Shown: positions 26,740 through 35,130 of the stretch, one piece after another
Numbering within the stretch: the stretch's first letter is position 1
Layout of the letters: each line of letters opens with the position of its first letter
From: Xanthomonas hydrangeae
GTDB taxonomy: Bacteria > Pseudomonadota > Gammaproteobacteria > Xanthomonadales > Xanthomonadaceae
Direction: 5' to 3'
NCBI GenBank assembly: GCA_905142475.1
Contig: LR990730.1
Span: 3,906,001 to 3,970,000 of the forward strand
Length of the DNA stretch: 64,000 nucleotides
Notes under the pieces: generated by a model
Databases searched by the model: none
The model's input: only the letters and a program-made list of their open reading frames with translations
What the model was told of the DNA's origin: nothing
Program-made: the position numbers and the translations under genes

Positions 26740-26767
26740 AAAAAAACGCCATCGCCGCTGCGATGGC
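26740..26767 (-). terminator. Terminator/attenuator between fabG and acpP
   Basis: Minus strand GCCATCGC, loop AGCG, GCGATGGC, then a C-G step and seven T. A complete intrinsic terminator inside the fab gene cluster. Confidence 0.8.
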
Positions 26768-26859
26768 CGCGTTGGATAGTGTAGTGGAAGCGACCGAGCG
26801 TTGCATTGCATCACAACTCCCGGCCGATCAGCCACTTAGCGCCTCCCGGCGCCGCACGC

Positions 26860-27603
26860 TCACGGCATGTACATGCCGCCGTTGACGTGCAGGGTCTCAC
26901 CGGTGATGTAACGGGCACTCGGGCCGGCCAGGAATGCCACCGCGTTGGCGATGTCCTCCGGCTGTCCCAGGTAGCCAAGTGCGATCTGCTGCAGCAACGC
27001 GGTCCGGGCCTCGTCCGGCAGCGCCTTGGTCATGTCGGTATCGATGAAGCCGGGCGCCACCACATTCACGGTGACCCCGCGCGAGCCGATTTCCTTGGCC
27101 AGCGACTTGGAGAACGCAATGATGCCGGCCTTGGCTGCGGCGTAGTTGGTTTGCCCGGGATTGCCGGTCACACCCACCACCGAGGCGATGTTGACGATGC
27201 GGCCCTTGCGCGCCTTCATCATGCCGCGCATCACCGCCTTGGAGGTGCGGAACACGCTGGTCAGATTGGTGTCGATGATCGCCTGCCAGTCGTCTTCCTT
27301 CATCCGCATCAACAGGTTGTCGCGGGTGATTCCGGCATTGTTGACCAGAATCGAGATCGCCCCGAACTCCTTGCCGATCGCATCGATCAGGCCGTCGACC
27401 GCCGCCGCGTCGGTGACATTGAGTTCGCGCCCGTGACCGCCGTGGGCGGCCAGACGCGCGCCGATCGCGGCAGCGCCGGACACCGAAGTGGCAGTGCCGA
27501 TGACGGTGGCGCCCTGGGCGGCCAGCGTGTCGGCAATGGCCGCGCCGATCCCGCGACTGGCGCCGGTGACCAGGGCGATCTCACCCTGCAGTGGCTTGCT
27601 CAT
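26860..27603 (-). CDS. fabG: 3-oxoacyl-ACP reductase
   Basis: NADPH-dependent reductase of the fatty-acid elongation cycle. 247 residues from the ATG at 27603 with GAGGAAAAG upstream. Short-chain dehydrogenase motifs: TGASRGIGAAIA (cofactor), NNAG, catalytic Ser in NIASVVGVTGNPGQ, and Tyr/Lys in NYAAAKAG. Between fabD and acpP as in E. coli; an intrinsic terminator follows. Confidence 0.96.
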   Translation of the reverse strand: MSKPLQGEIALVTGASRGIGAAIADTLAAQGATVIGTATSVSGAAAIGARLAAHGGHGRELNVTDAAAVDGLIDAIGKEFGAISILVNNAGITRDNLLMRMKEDDWQAIIDTNLTSVFRTSKAVMRGMMKARKGRIVNIASVVGVTGNPGQTNYAAAKAGIIAFSKSLAKEIGSRGVTVNVVAPGFIDTDMTKALPDEARTALLQQIALGYLGQPEDIANAVAFLAGPSARYITGETLHVNGGMYMP

Positions 27604-27690
27604 GAATTCTTTTCCTCGAAGGGGGACGTCGCAACCGTGATTGCGAACGTCGAGGGAGGCCGGCATGACACCGGCATATGCGTCGGAGGA

Positions 27691-28635
27691 TCAGTGCGTC
27701 CACGCCTCAAGCGCGCCAGCGTAATCGGCAGGCGTGGCCAGAGGACGCGCATCCAGGCGCTTGTCGATGCGCTTGATCAGCCCGCTCAGCACCTTGCCCG
27801 GGCCGCATTCGGCGATCCGGGTGACGCCCTGGGCAGCCAGCGCCTGCACGCAACCGGTCCACTGCACCGGCAGATACAGCTGCTCGGCCAGGGCCCTGCG
27901 AATCGCCTCGCTGCCGTCGTGCACGCGTGCATCCACGTTCTGCACCACCGGAATCTGCGGGGTGTGCCAGCTCAGGCCGGCCATCGCCTCGCTGAGCTGG
28001 TTGGCTGCATCGCGCATCAACGGGGTGTGCGAAGGCACGCTCACCGCCAGCTTGACCGCCTTGCGTACGCCGCGCTCGGCCAGCAAGGCCAGCGCGCGAT
28101 CCACTGCGGCCGCATCGCCGCCGATGACGATCTGACCCGGCGAATTGAAGTTGGCCGGCACCACCACCTGGCTGCCCGCCGCCTCGGCACAGACCTCCAG
28201 CACCAGCGCATCTTCGGCGCCCAGCACTGCGGCCATCGCACCGACACCGGCCGGCGCGGCGGCCTGCATGAACTGGCCGCGCAGCCGTACCAGGTGCGCA
28301 CCGTCGTGCAGCGACAAGGCACCGGCCGCGACCAACGCGGTGTATTCACCCAGGCTGTGGCCAGCCAGCACTGCGGGGCGTTGCCCGCGCTGCGCGCTCC
28401 ACAACCGCCACACCGCCACGCCCGCGGCCAGCAAGGCCGGCTGGGTGTATTCGGTGCGGTTGAGCATCTCTTCCGGGCCGCCCTGCGACAGCGCCCATAG
28501 GTCGACGCCGGCGCCTTCGGAGGCTTCGGCGAAGGTTTCGCGAATCTGCGGATGCAGCTCGGACAGTTCGGCCAGCATCCCTAAGGACTGCGAGCCCTGG
28601 CCGGGAAACACGAAGGCGAGAGTGGATTCGGTCAC
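27691..28635 (-). CDS. fabD: Malonyl-CoA:ACP transacylase
   Basis: Loads malonyl onto ACP. 314 residues from the GTG at 28635 (VTESTLAFVFPGQGSQSLGM); no ATG is available before the conserved FPGQGSQ. Active-site Ser in GHSLGEYTALVAAGA, and the partner His in SVPSHTPLM. Complete. Located between the kinase-like gene and fabG. Confidence 0.95.
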   Translation of the reverse strand: MTESTLAFVFPGQGSQSLGMLAELSELHPQIRETFAEASEGAGVDLWALSQGGPEEMLNRTEYTQPALLAAGVAVWRLWSAQRGQRPAVLAGHSLGEYTALVAAGALSLHDGAHLVRLRGQFMQAAAPAGVGAMAAVLGAEDALVLEVCAEAAGSQVVVPANFNSPGQIVIGGDAAAVDRALALLAERGVRKAVKLAVSVPSHTPLMRDAANQLSEAMAGLSWHTPQIPVVQNVDARVHDGSEAIRRALAEQLYLPVQWTGCVQALAAQGVTRIAECGPGKVLSGLIKRIDKRLDARPLATPADYAGALEAWTH

Positions 28636-28739
28636 GCGTTGCTGCCTACAAAAATCGAGCCGGGATGATACGTGCGAAATCGCCCCGGCGTCTGTACTGC
28701 CGCGTATGCAAGACCCGGCCGGCGCGACCGCCGGCACAC

Positions 28740-29522
28740 TTACAGCAAGGCGTTGAGCAGGTCCATTTCGCCATCGGCGAGCCAGTCCACGCACATCACC
28801 AGCACCAGCACCACGGCCAGGGAGGTCGCCGCGTGGATGGCCAGGATGGCGCGCGCCAGCGCCCCGGCAGAGCGCCCCAGGCGACCGGTGAGCTGCGCAA
28901 ACCGCTGCAATCGTCCGGTCACCACATGCGCATGCGCCGCCACGGCCGGGCCGGCCGCATCGAAAGCGCCCGTCATCAACCGCTGCAGCACCTCGCGGCG
29001 GCCGCGGTAGTACTTGGCCACGCCGTAGCCAAACACCAGCCAGTCGCGCGCCTGGGCCTGCGCCAGGTCCATCACTTCCAGCGGATCCTCTTCGAAATCG
29101 ATGAAGCCGACCGCCTGCCCGTCGAAGGTCATGTTGCGCGGAAGCGGTTGGCCGAAATACGCGCCATCGCGATGGGCGTCGGCAATGGCAGCCACCGCCA
29201 GCGCAATCAGGCGGTCGCGTTCGGGCGCATCCGCCTCGCGCAGGCAGCTGGCAAAGGAGCGGCCGTTGTCGCTGAGCACCAGTGCCGCCTGCCCGCAACC
29301 GACCACACGCGGCACATTGACCGCTTGCGCCTGCAGCTCGCCGAGCCGGCGCGCTTCCAGATCGCGTGCGGCATCACCACCACGGTGCGGGGGTGGACGC
29401 AAGGCGTCCAGGCCCCAGCGGCGGGCGACGAAGTTGAGTGCTCCGAGCGAGACCGCCCGGTTGTCGCGGCGGTACTGCTTCAGCCAGACGCGCTGTCCGG
29501 CGATGACGATGGGTTCTGCCAT
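28740..29522 (-). CDS. Kinase-fold protein with C-terminal membrane helix, inserted in the fab cluster
   Basis: 260 residues from the ATG at 29522 (MAEPIVIAGQRVWLKQYRRDN). The layout resembles Bud32/WaaP-like small kinases: a Lys in VWLKQY, a helix ending AHRDGAYFGQPLPRNMTF in the place of the catalytic loop, and FIDFEEDPLEVMD in the place of the metal-binding DFG. The usual HGD Asp position reads Gln (FGQ), so it may be a pseudokinase or a divergent sugar/lipid kinase. A hydrophobic segment near residues 225-245 (SLAVVLVLVMCVDWL) suggests membrane anchoring at the C-terminus. It sits between fabH and fabD, co-directional with both, which suggests a link to lipid or envelope synthesis. Function unknown. 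Confidence 0.75.
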   Translation of the reverse strand: MAEPIVIAGQRVWLKQYRRDNRAVSLGALNFVARRWGLDALRPPPHRGGDAARDLEARRLGELQAQAVNVPRVVGCGQAALVLSDNGRSFASCLREADAPERDRLIALAVAAIADAHRDGAYFGQPLPRNMTFDGQAVGFIDFEEDPLEVMDLAQAQARDWLVFGYGVAKYYRGRREVLQRLMTGAFDAAGPAVAAHAHVVTGRLQRFAQLTGRLGRSAGALARAILAIHAATSLAVVLVLVMCVDWLADGEMDLLNALL

Positions 29523-29582
29523 AACGGGTCCGTCCCTGACGCTGTCGGGCATTGCCGGCGGACGCGGCGATGCCTGCGGGAC

Positions 29583-30560
29583 TCAGTAGCGCAGCAGCGC
29601 CGAGCCCCAGGTAAATCCACCACCGAATGCTTCCAGCAGCAGCAATTGACCACGCTGCACGCGACCGGAACGAACCGCCTCGTCCAGCGCCAACGGCACC
29701 GAGGCCGAGGAGGTGTTGCCGTGGCGATCCACGGTGACCACCACCTGCTCCATCGGTAGCTCCAAGCGCTTGGCGGTGGCCTCGATGATGCGCATGTTGG
29801 CCTGATGCGGGATCAGCCAATCCAGGTCGCCCTTGCCCAGGCCATTGGCCACCAGCGTCTCGTCGACCACCGAGTCCAGTGCCTTGACCGCGTACTTGAA
29901 GACCTCGCTGCCCTTCATCAGCAACACGCCGCCGCCGTTCTTGCCTTCGCCGAAACCGACCGACACGCCGACCGGATCCCACAACAGCTCTTTCTTGCTG
30001 CCATCGGCATGCAGATGGGTGCTGAGGATGCCGGTTTCTTCGTCGGCCTTGAGCACCACTGCGCCAGCACCATCGCCGAACAGCACGCAGGTGGTGCGAT
30101 CAGTCCAGTCGACGATACGGGTAAGCGTTTCTGCACCGACCACCAGCACGGTCTTGGCGTCGCCACTGCGGATGAACTTGTCGCCGACGCTGAGCGCATA
30201 GACGAAACCCGAACAGGCCGCGTTGACGTCGAATGCACCGCAACCGACATTGCCCAGCCGTGCCTGCAACAGGCAGGCAGTGGACGGGAAGATCAGGTCG
30301 GGAGTGGTGGTGCCGACCACGATCAGGTCGATCTCGTCGGCGCTGACGCCGGCCGCTTCCATCGCCTTCAGCGAGGCGAAATACGCCAGATCGCTGGTGG
30401 TCTGGTCGTCGGCAACGATATGACGCTCACGGATACCAGTGCGCGAGAAGATCCATTCATCGCTGGTGTCGACGATCTTGGACATATCGTCGTTGGTCAA
30501 CACCTTTTCGGGCAAATAGCTACCCGTGCCCGCGATTCTGGAATAGATCCGCTTGCTCAT
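29583..30560 (-). CDS. fabH: 3-oxoacyl-ACP synthase III
   Basis: Starts fatty-acid synthesis by condensing acetyl-CoA (or a branched primer) with malonyl-ACP. 325 residues; AGGAAAC before the ATG at 30560. Catalytic Cys in [13 protein letters not shown], His in IPHQANMRI, Asn in [11 protein letters not shown]. Follows rpmF by 88 bp with no plsX between them. Confidence 0.96.
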   Translation of the reverse strand: MSKRIYSRIAGTGSYLPEKVLTNDDMSKIVDTSDEWIFSRTGIRERHIVADDQTTSDLAYFASLKAMEAAGVSADEIDLIVVGTTTPDLIFPSTACLLQARLGNVGCGAFDVNAACSGFVYALSVGDKFIRSGDAKTVLVVGAETLTRIVDWTDRTTCVLFGDGAGAVVLKADEETGILSTHLHADGSKKELLWDPVGVSVGFGEGKNGGGVLLMKGSEVFKYAVKALDSVVDETLVANGLGKGDLDWLIPHQANMRIIEATAKRLELPMEQVVVTVDRHGNTSSASVPLALDEAVRSGRVQRGQLLLLEAFGGGFTWGSALLRY

Positions 30561-30648
30561 GCTGTTTCCTAGTGCAAGAGCCGCGGTGACCGACGGCTCC
30601 GGAAGAATCGAGGGTCGCCCGGCCGCTGTGTGCGGCGGGCGCCACGGA

Positions 30649-30843
30649 TCAATCTTCTTGGACGGCCGACGACTTGGTCGCGATCACCTTCTTGCCGCGG
30701 TAGTAACCGTCAGCGGTGATGTGGTGGCGCAGATGGATCTCGCCGCTGGTCGGATCGGTCGACAGCTGCTTGGCGGTCAGGGCATCGTGCGAACGACGCT
30801 GGCCGCGACGGGACGGGGTGACTCGGGATTTCTGCACAGCCAT
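30649..30843 (-). CDS. rpmF: 50S ribosomal protein L32
   Basis: 64 residues, basic, [20 protein letters not shown] start typical of L32; GGAG lies before the ATG. Zinc-binding cysteines are absent, the Cys-minus form common in this group. Between yceD and fabH as in many proteobacteria. Confidence 0.96.
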
Positions 30844-30940
30844 GAGATTGCTCCAACTTAAGTTCGATAACTTGTCTGTCGAGTCGAACAGGACGCTCTA
30901 CGCCCGCGTCGACCTGTCTTTCCGCCCTTAACAGCGGCGG

Positions 30941-31450
30941 TTACTGTTTCTTCAACGCTGCCAGCGCCGCGAACGGACTGGCCTTGTCTTGCTCTTCCTG
31001 AGTCGGAACCCACTCGGCCTCGACGGCTTCGCTTCCCGGCGCCATTGGCACCACCGGTACCGACAACACCAGCTCGTCCTCGACCAGATCCACCGCCCGC
31101 AGCATGCCATCTTCAGGCACCAGCAGCGCTTCGTACTCGGCCGGCAATGCAGCTTCGTCGGCCTCGTCACGGATCAAACCAAGACGTTGTCTGATTTGCA
31201 CCGGATACAGGAAACGTTGCAGGCTGCGTTGGCATGCCAACGGAAGCTCGACATCGAGACTGAGTTCGACATAAGCGACCTTCAACAGATCGTCCTGGCC
31301 GAATTCAAGCGAATAGACACATTCGCCCTCGGTATCGACAAGGCTTCCCTGCAGACGGGTCATCGCAGAGAGCGGGATGCGGCCATCGAAGCGCCTGCGC
31401 GCTGCGACCATCCGCCAAGCATCCAGCATTTCGGGTACGTTCGCGGACAT
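30941..31450 (-). CDS. yceD: YceD/DUF177 family protein
   Basis: 169 residues from the ATG at 31450 (MSANVPEMLDAWRMVAARR). Bacterial DUF177 proteins lie next to rpmF and are implicated in 23S rRNA/ribosome assembly. Acidic C-terminal half with DLVEDELVLSVPVVPM, the conserved region of the family. First gene of the minus-strand block; maf is divergent 111 bp away. Confidence 0.9.
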   Translation of the reverse strand: MSANVPEMLDAWRMVAARRRFDGRIPLSAMTRLQGSLVDTEGECVYSLEFGQDDLLKVAYVELSLDVELPLACQRSLQRFLYPVQIRQRLGLIRDEADEAALPAEYEALLVPEDGMLRAVDLVEDELVLSVPVVPMAPGSEAVEAEWVPTQEEQDKASPFAALAALKKQ

Positions 31451-31561
31451 AAGCCGCAGAATGTTAAAGACCCGCAGGTTCCGTGTCAAATGCGCCCATT
31501 CACACATGTCGCGCGGCGCGGCGGCTGGCAGACTCCCCTGCCCGTCTCCTCACAGCACGCC

Positions 31562-32137
31562 ATGATGCCACGCCTGATCCTTGCCTCAACTTCCGTCTAT
31601 CGGCGTGAGCTGCTCGGCCGCCTGCAACTGGATTTCAGCACCGCCCGCCCGGAGGTGGACGAGCAGGCGCAGCCCGGAGAATCCCCAGGCGCTCTGGCCA
31701 GCCGCCTTGCCGCCGAGAAAGCAGCAGCGGTAGCGGCGCACGTCCCGGATGCCTGGGTGATCGGCTCGGACCAGGTGGCCGACCTGGACGGCCAGGCCCT
31801 GGGCAAGCCGGGAACGCTGGACCAGGCGCGCGCGCAGCTGACCGCGATGTCCGGCCGCGTGGTGCGCTTCCACACCGCCGTGAGCCTGGTCGGCCCGGAG
31901 CGCAGCTTGCATGCGCGGGATCTCACCGAAGTACAGCTACGTCCGCTGACGCCTGCCGAGATCGAGCGCTACCTGGCCGCCGAGCCAGCGCTGGATTGCG
32001 CCGGCAGCTTCAAGTGCGAAGGCCTGGGCATCAGCCTGTTCGACGCCATCCGCTCGGAAGACCCCACCGCACTGGTCGGCCTGCCGCTGATCGCGCTGGC
32101 GCGGATATTGCGACAGGCGGGGTTTGAACTGCCCTGA
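31562..32137 (+). CDS. Maf-family nucleotide pyrophosphatase, YceF type
   Basis: Hydrolyses non-canonical nucleoside triphosphates; the YceF subgroup prefers 7-methyl-GTP. 191 residues. Maf motifs: LASTSVYRRELLGRL at the N-terminus, IGSDQVADLDGQALGKP with the catalytic Asp, and CAGSFKCEGLGISLF, which matches YceF rather than YhdE. Divergent from yceD, as in E. coli where yceF and yceD are adjacent. The start is one of two consecutive ATGs (31562/31565). Confidence 0.92.
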   Translation: MMPRLILASTSVYRRELLGRLQLDFSTARPEVDEQAQPGESPGALASRLAAEKAAAVAAHVPDAWVIGSDQVADLDGQALGKPGTLDQARAQLTAMSGRVVRFHTAVSLVGPERSLHARDLTEVQLRPLTPAEIERYLAAEPALDCAGSFKCEGLGISLFDAIRSEDPTALVGLPLIALARILRQAGFELP

Positions 32138-32232
32138 CTGAGCATGCCGCGCGTGGTGGTTACAGGCGGACGTCGCGTATGCGAAGTGCACGAGCGCAAG
32201 CCGTACGCGGCGGCTGTTTCAGCCATCAGCCG

Positions 32233-32272
32233 CATTAACCTTGCAGACAAGCCATTAACGTTGCAGACAAGC
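32233..32272. repeat. 20-bp tandem duplication
   Basis: CATTAACSTTGCAGACAAGC occurs twice head to tail (32233-32252 and 32253-32272), differing by one base (C/G). It lies in the gap between maf and the membrane glycosyltransferase gene. Confidence 0.9.
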
Positions 32273-32295
32273 GACGCTTGTGGGCGCGCACGCCC

Positions 32296-34128
32296 CTACT
32301 CGGGTCGAGCCAGCTGACAGAACTGATACGGGTAGTGCGCCTGCCCCACGTACGAGGAAAGCGTGCGGCAGCGCGTGGGATCCAGCGTCAGCCCGTATGC
32401 GGCCAGGCGCTGCTGCACGGCGCCGCGCACCGCACTGTCTGCGGCCGCAATATCGATTGCCCTTGCCTTGGGCACATTGAGCACGCAGCGGCCTGGCTGC
32501 GAGGTCTCCAGCTCGGCACGCAGGCCATGCGCAACCAACCACCGCAGATGCGTGCACTGCGGCTGGACATCCCAGCCAACTTGCTTCGCCCAGCGATTCA
32601 TTCGGTCGATACGCAACTGCTGCTTATCGCGCGCTGCACCCAACATGGCGTAGAGCTGCGGTCGCTCGGCGATCAACGCACGCACGCGCTGGCGGTACTG
32701 ATCGGTCTCGGAGATATTGGTGGCCACGCCGATATAACGTGCCTGCTGCGGAAACAGCGGCACCCGCCACGATTGCGGCTCGTCGCCGACCAATAACACC
32801 GTGGACGCAGATGGATCGCCTAACGTCGGTTGCTGCACCTGAAAACTCTCACGTGCCCAGGCTTCGTGACCCCAATCCTTCCATCCGAGCACCGCGACCA
32901 GCGCACACAGTCCGATCAACCAGGCAGCATTGCGATTGGCGCGTGTTGCGAATGCATGCTGGCACACGATCCAGAGCACCATCGGCGCAAGCAGCTCCAA
33001 CACGACCAAGTAGCGATGAATGCTGAAAATTGCCTGCCACAGCGCGTAAGCAACGCCAAAAAACACCAGCAGGACAGCGGCTGAGCGATCGAGCCCGACT
33101 GGCCGCACTGACCGGCGCAGCACAGTGCGCCCGGCAGCGACCAGCACCACCGCATACAACACCGCCCACCCTGCCTGCACCAGGCCGAGATCGCCGATGC
33201 GCTGTGGCTTAAACGTAAACAGCAGCGGCCAGACCAGCTGTTCACTGATACTGCGCGGCAACCAACGCACATCGGCGATCGACACCGGCTGCGCCAGCGG
33301 AGATTTGAACACACCGTTGAATTGCGGAAACAACGGGTTGCCAAAATATTTCCAGACCTGCAAATACCAAGGCCAGGCCACCAGCACCAACACCAGCGCC
33401 GCAACGCAGGAGAGCACACTCAGGCTCAACACGCGCGAGCGCAGACGCCCGCCATCGCACAGCACTGCAGGTGCCAGTGCCAGCGCGTAGAGCGCATTAG
33501 TGAGCTTGAGCGAGACAGCCAGACCGATCAATGCGCCAGCAATGCCCCATAGATGCAAGGCGTGCGCGCCCTGACGCGCCCGCGCTTGCGCCGAGAGCAC
33601 GATCGCCAACGCCGCCAACACCGGGATCGCGCTGGCGGTATCGCCCATGGTGCCGCCAAGTTCGGACAGAAACACCGCGCTGCACATGCCGGCAACTGCA
33701 AACAGCGGCGCCCATTGGGCGCGTCGCGATTGCTCGGCCAATAGGCGCCATGCCACTGCCGCCACCGGCACGAACACCACCGCATGCAGGGCACCCAGCA
33801 GCAGCCCTGCCACCGGCCCGGGAAGCTGCAGCATCAACCAGGCATGCAGCACATCGAGCAATGGGCTGAAGTAACTCTGCATCTGCGCCGGAGCCAGATC
33901 CACGCCCAGCCGATCGTGTGCCCAGGCATCGCCGATATACAGGTGATAGTTGCGCAGATCCCAGTTGGCGTCCTGGCCCAAGCCCAGCGACAGCAGCGCA
34001 CCCAACAGCACCACCACGATCGCCGCCGAGACGATCTGGTGTGACGAATGAAAGCCGAAATGGCGATCTAACCAGCACAACACCCGCTGTCGCCGGTTGA
34101 CCGGAGTCGATGTCGCGATGGGTGCCAT
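32296..34128 (-). CDS. Multi-spanning membrane protein, probable lipid-linked sugar transferase
   Basis: 610 residues from the ATG at 34128, with about ten hydrophobic helices (IVSAAIVVVLLGALLSLGLG, VLSLSVLSCVAALVLVLVAW) and a soluble C-terminal region of about 150 residues. After the first helix comes QDANWDLRNYHLYIGDAW; an acidic pair-plus-YH loop after TM1 is typical of GT-C glycosyltransferases. No exact family is recognised. Its ATG overlaps the stop of the preceding GT2 gene by one base (TGATG), so the two are translationally coupled. With the next two genes it forms a three-gene cell-envelope glycosylation operon. Confidence 0.8.
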   Translation of the reverse strand: MAPIATSTPVNRRQRVLCWLDRHFGFHSSHQIVSAAIVVVLLGALLSLGLGQDANWDLRNYHLYIGDAWAHDRLGVDLAPAQMQSYFSPLLDVLHAWLMLQLPGPVAGLLLGALHAVVFVPVAAVAWRLLAEQSRRAQWAPLFAVAGMCSAVFLSELGGTMGDTASAIPVLAALAIVLSAQARARQGAHALHLWGIAGALIGLAVSLKLTNALYALALAPAVLCDGGRLRSRVLSLSVLSCVAALVLVLVAWPWYLQVWKYFGNPLFPQFNGVFKSPLAQPVSIADVRWLPRSISEQLVWPLLFTFKPQRIGDLGLVQAGWAVLYAVVLVAAGRTVLRRSVRPVGLDRSAAVLLVFFGVAYALWQAIFSIHRYLVVLELLAPMVLWIVCQHAFATRANRNAAWLIGLCALVAVLGWKDWGHEAWARESFQVQQPTLGDPSASTVLLVGDEPQSWRVPLFPQQARYIGVATNISETDQYRQRVRALIAERPQLYAMLGAARDKQQLRIDRMNRWAKQVGWDVQPQCTHLRWLVAHGLRAELETSQPGRCVLNVPKARAIDIAAADSAVRGAVQQRLAAYGLTLDPTRCRTLSSYVGQAHYPYQFCQLARPE

Positions 34129-35123
34129 CAGTGTGCAGCTCCATGCGCGCGCGCGGCGACAAGCGTGCCGACGCCCGGCTCGGCCAGATACGCCAGATGC
34201 TTGGCTTCGACGCGTCCGCGTGTGACCGTGTCCAGGATCAGCCCGCACGCCAGCAATAGGAACCCCAGCAGCATCAGCGCCACACACAGGATCGCCGTGG
34301 GAAAGCGCGGCACCAGACCGGTCTGGAAATAGGTTTCGAACAACGGAATCGCCAGCACGATCGACAGCGTGGCGCTGAACAGAAAACCGATCGAAAAGAA
34401 CAACAACGGCCGCTCGGCCTTGAACAACTTGGCAATGGTGGTGAGGATGCGCCAGCCGTCGCGCCAGGTATTCAACTTGCTTTGCGAACCTTCCGGGCGC
34501 ACGCCGTAGACGGTTTCGACCTCGGCCACCGGCATGCGCAACTGCAGTGCGTGCACGGCCAGTTCGGTTTCGGTTTCGAAGCCCTGCGCATGCGCCGCGA
34601 AGGATTTGACATAGCGCCGCGAGAACACGCGATAGCCGGACAACATGTCGTCGAAACTGCGACCGAACAGCAGCCCGGCGCAACGGGTCAGCAGGACGTT
34701 GCCGAAGCGATGACCGGGCCGATAGGCGGCCTGCTGCTGGTCGCGGCGCGCGCCGACCACCATGTCCAGGCGCTCGTCGATCAACTTGCGCACCAGCAGC
34801 GGTGCGGCAGCCGCGTCGTAAGTGGCATCGCCATCGACCAGCACGTAGATATCGGCCTCCACATCGGCGAACCCACGCCGCACCACGTTGCCTTTTCCCT
34901 GCAACGCAACGCGACATACCTGCGCGCCTGCCGCCGCTGCAATCGCTGCGGTGGCGTCGCTGGAATTATTGTCCAGCACATGGATCGCTGCGCCCGGCAG
35001 GGCCGCAGCAAACGCGCCAACCACCGACGCGACCGTTGCCGCCTCGTTATGGCAAGGCACCAGCACGGCGATTCGAATCCCGGACACGGGAATGGGATGC
35101 ATAACAGTCAGGGCGTCGGTCAT
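34128..35123 (-). CDS. GT2 glycosyltransferase, dolichol-phosphate-mannose-synthase-like
   Basis: 331 residues from the ATG at 35123. GT-A domain: VLVPCHNEAATVASVV, LDNNSSDAT, and DGDATYD as the metal-binding DXD. The C-terminal part has two membrane helices (LLFFSIGFLFSATLSIVLAIPLF and TAILCVALMLLGFLLLACGLIL), as in GtrB/ArnC-like enzymes that make undecaprenyl-phosphate sugars. It would supply the lipid-linked donor for its two GT-C neighbours. Confidence 0.9.
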   Translation of the reverse strand: MTDALTVMHPIPVSGIRIAVLVPCHNEAATVASVVGAFAAALPGAAIHVLDNNSSDATAAIAAAAGAQVCRVALQGKGNVVRRGFADVEADIYVLVDGDATYDAAAAPLLVRKLIDERLDMVVGARRDQQQAAYRPGHRFGNVLLTRCAGLLFGRSFDDMLSGYRVFSRRYVKSFAAHAQGFETETELAVHALQLRMPVAEVETVYGVRPEGSQSKLNTWRDGWRILTTIAKLFKAERPLLFFSIGFLFSATLSIVLAIPLFETYFQTGLVPRFPTAILCVALMLLGFLLLACGLILDTVTRGRVEAKHLAYLAEPGVGTLVAARAHGAAH

Positions 35124-35130
35124 TGCGTGA

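Noticed and set aside
26806..28500. 564-codon plus-strand open frame
   Set aside because: Complement of fabG and fabD; no protein motifs.
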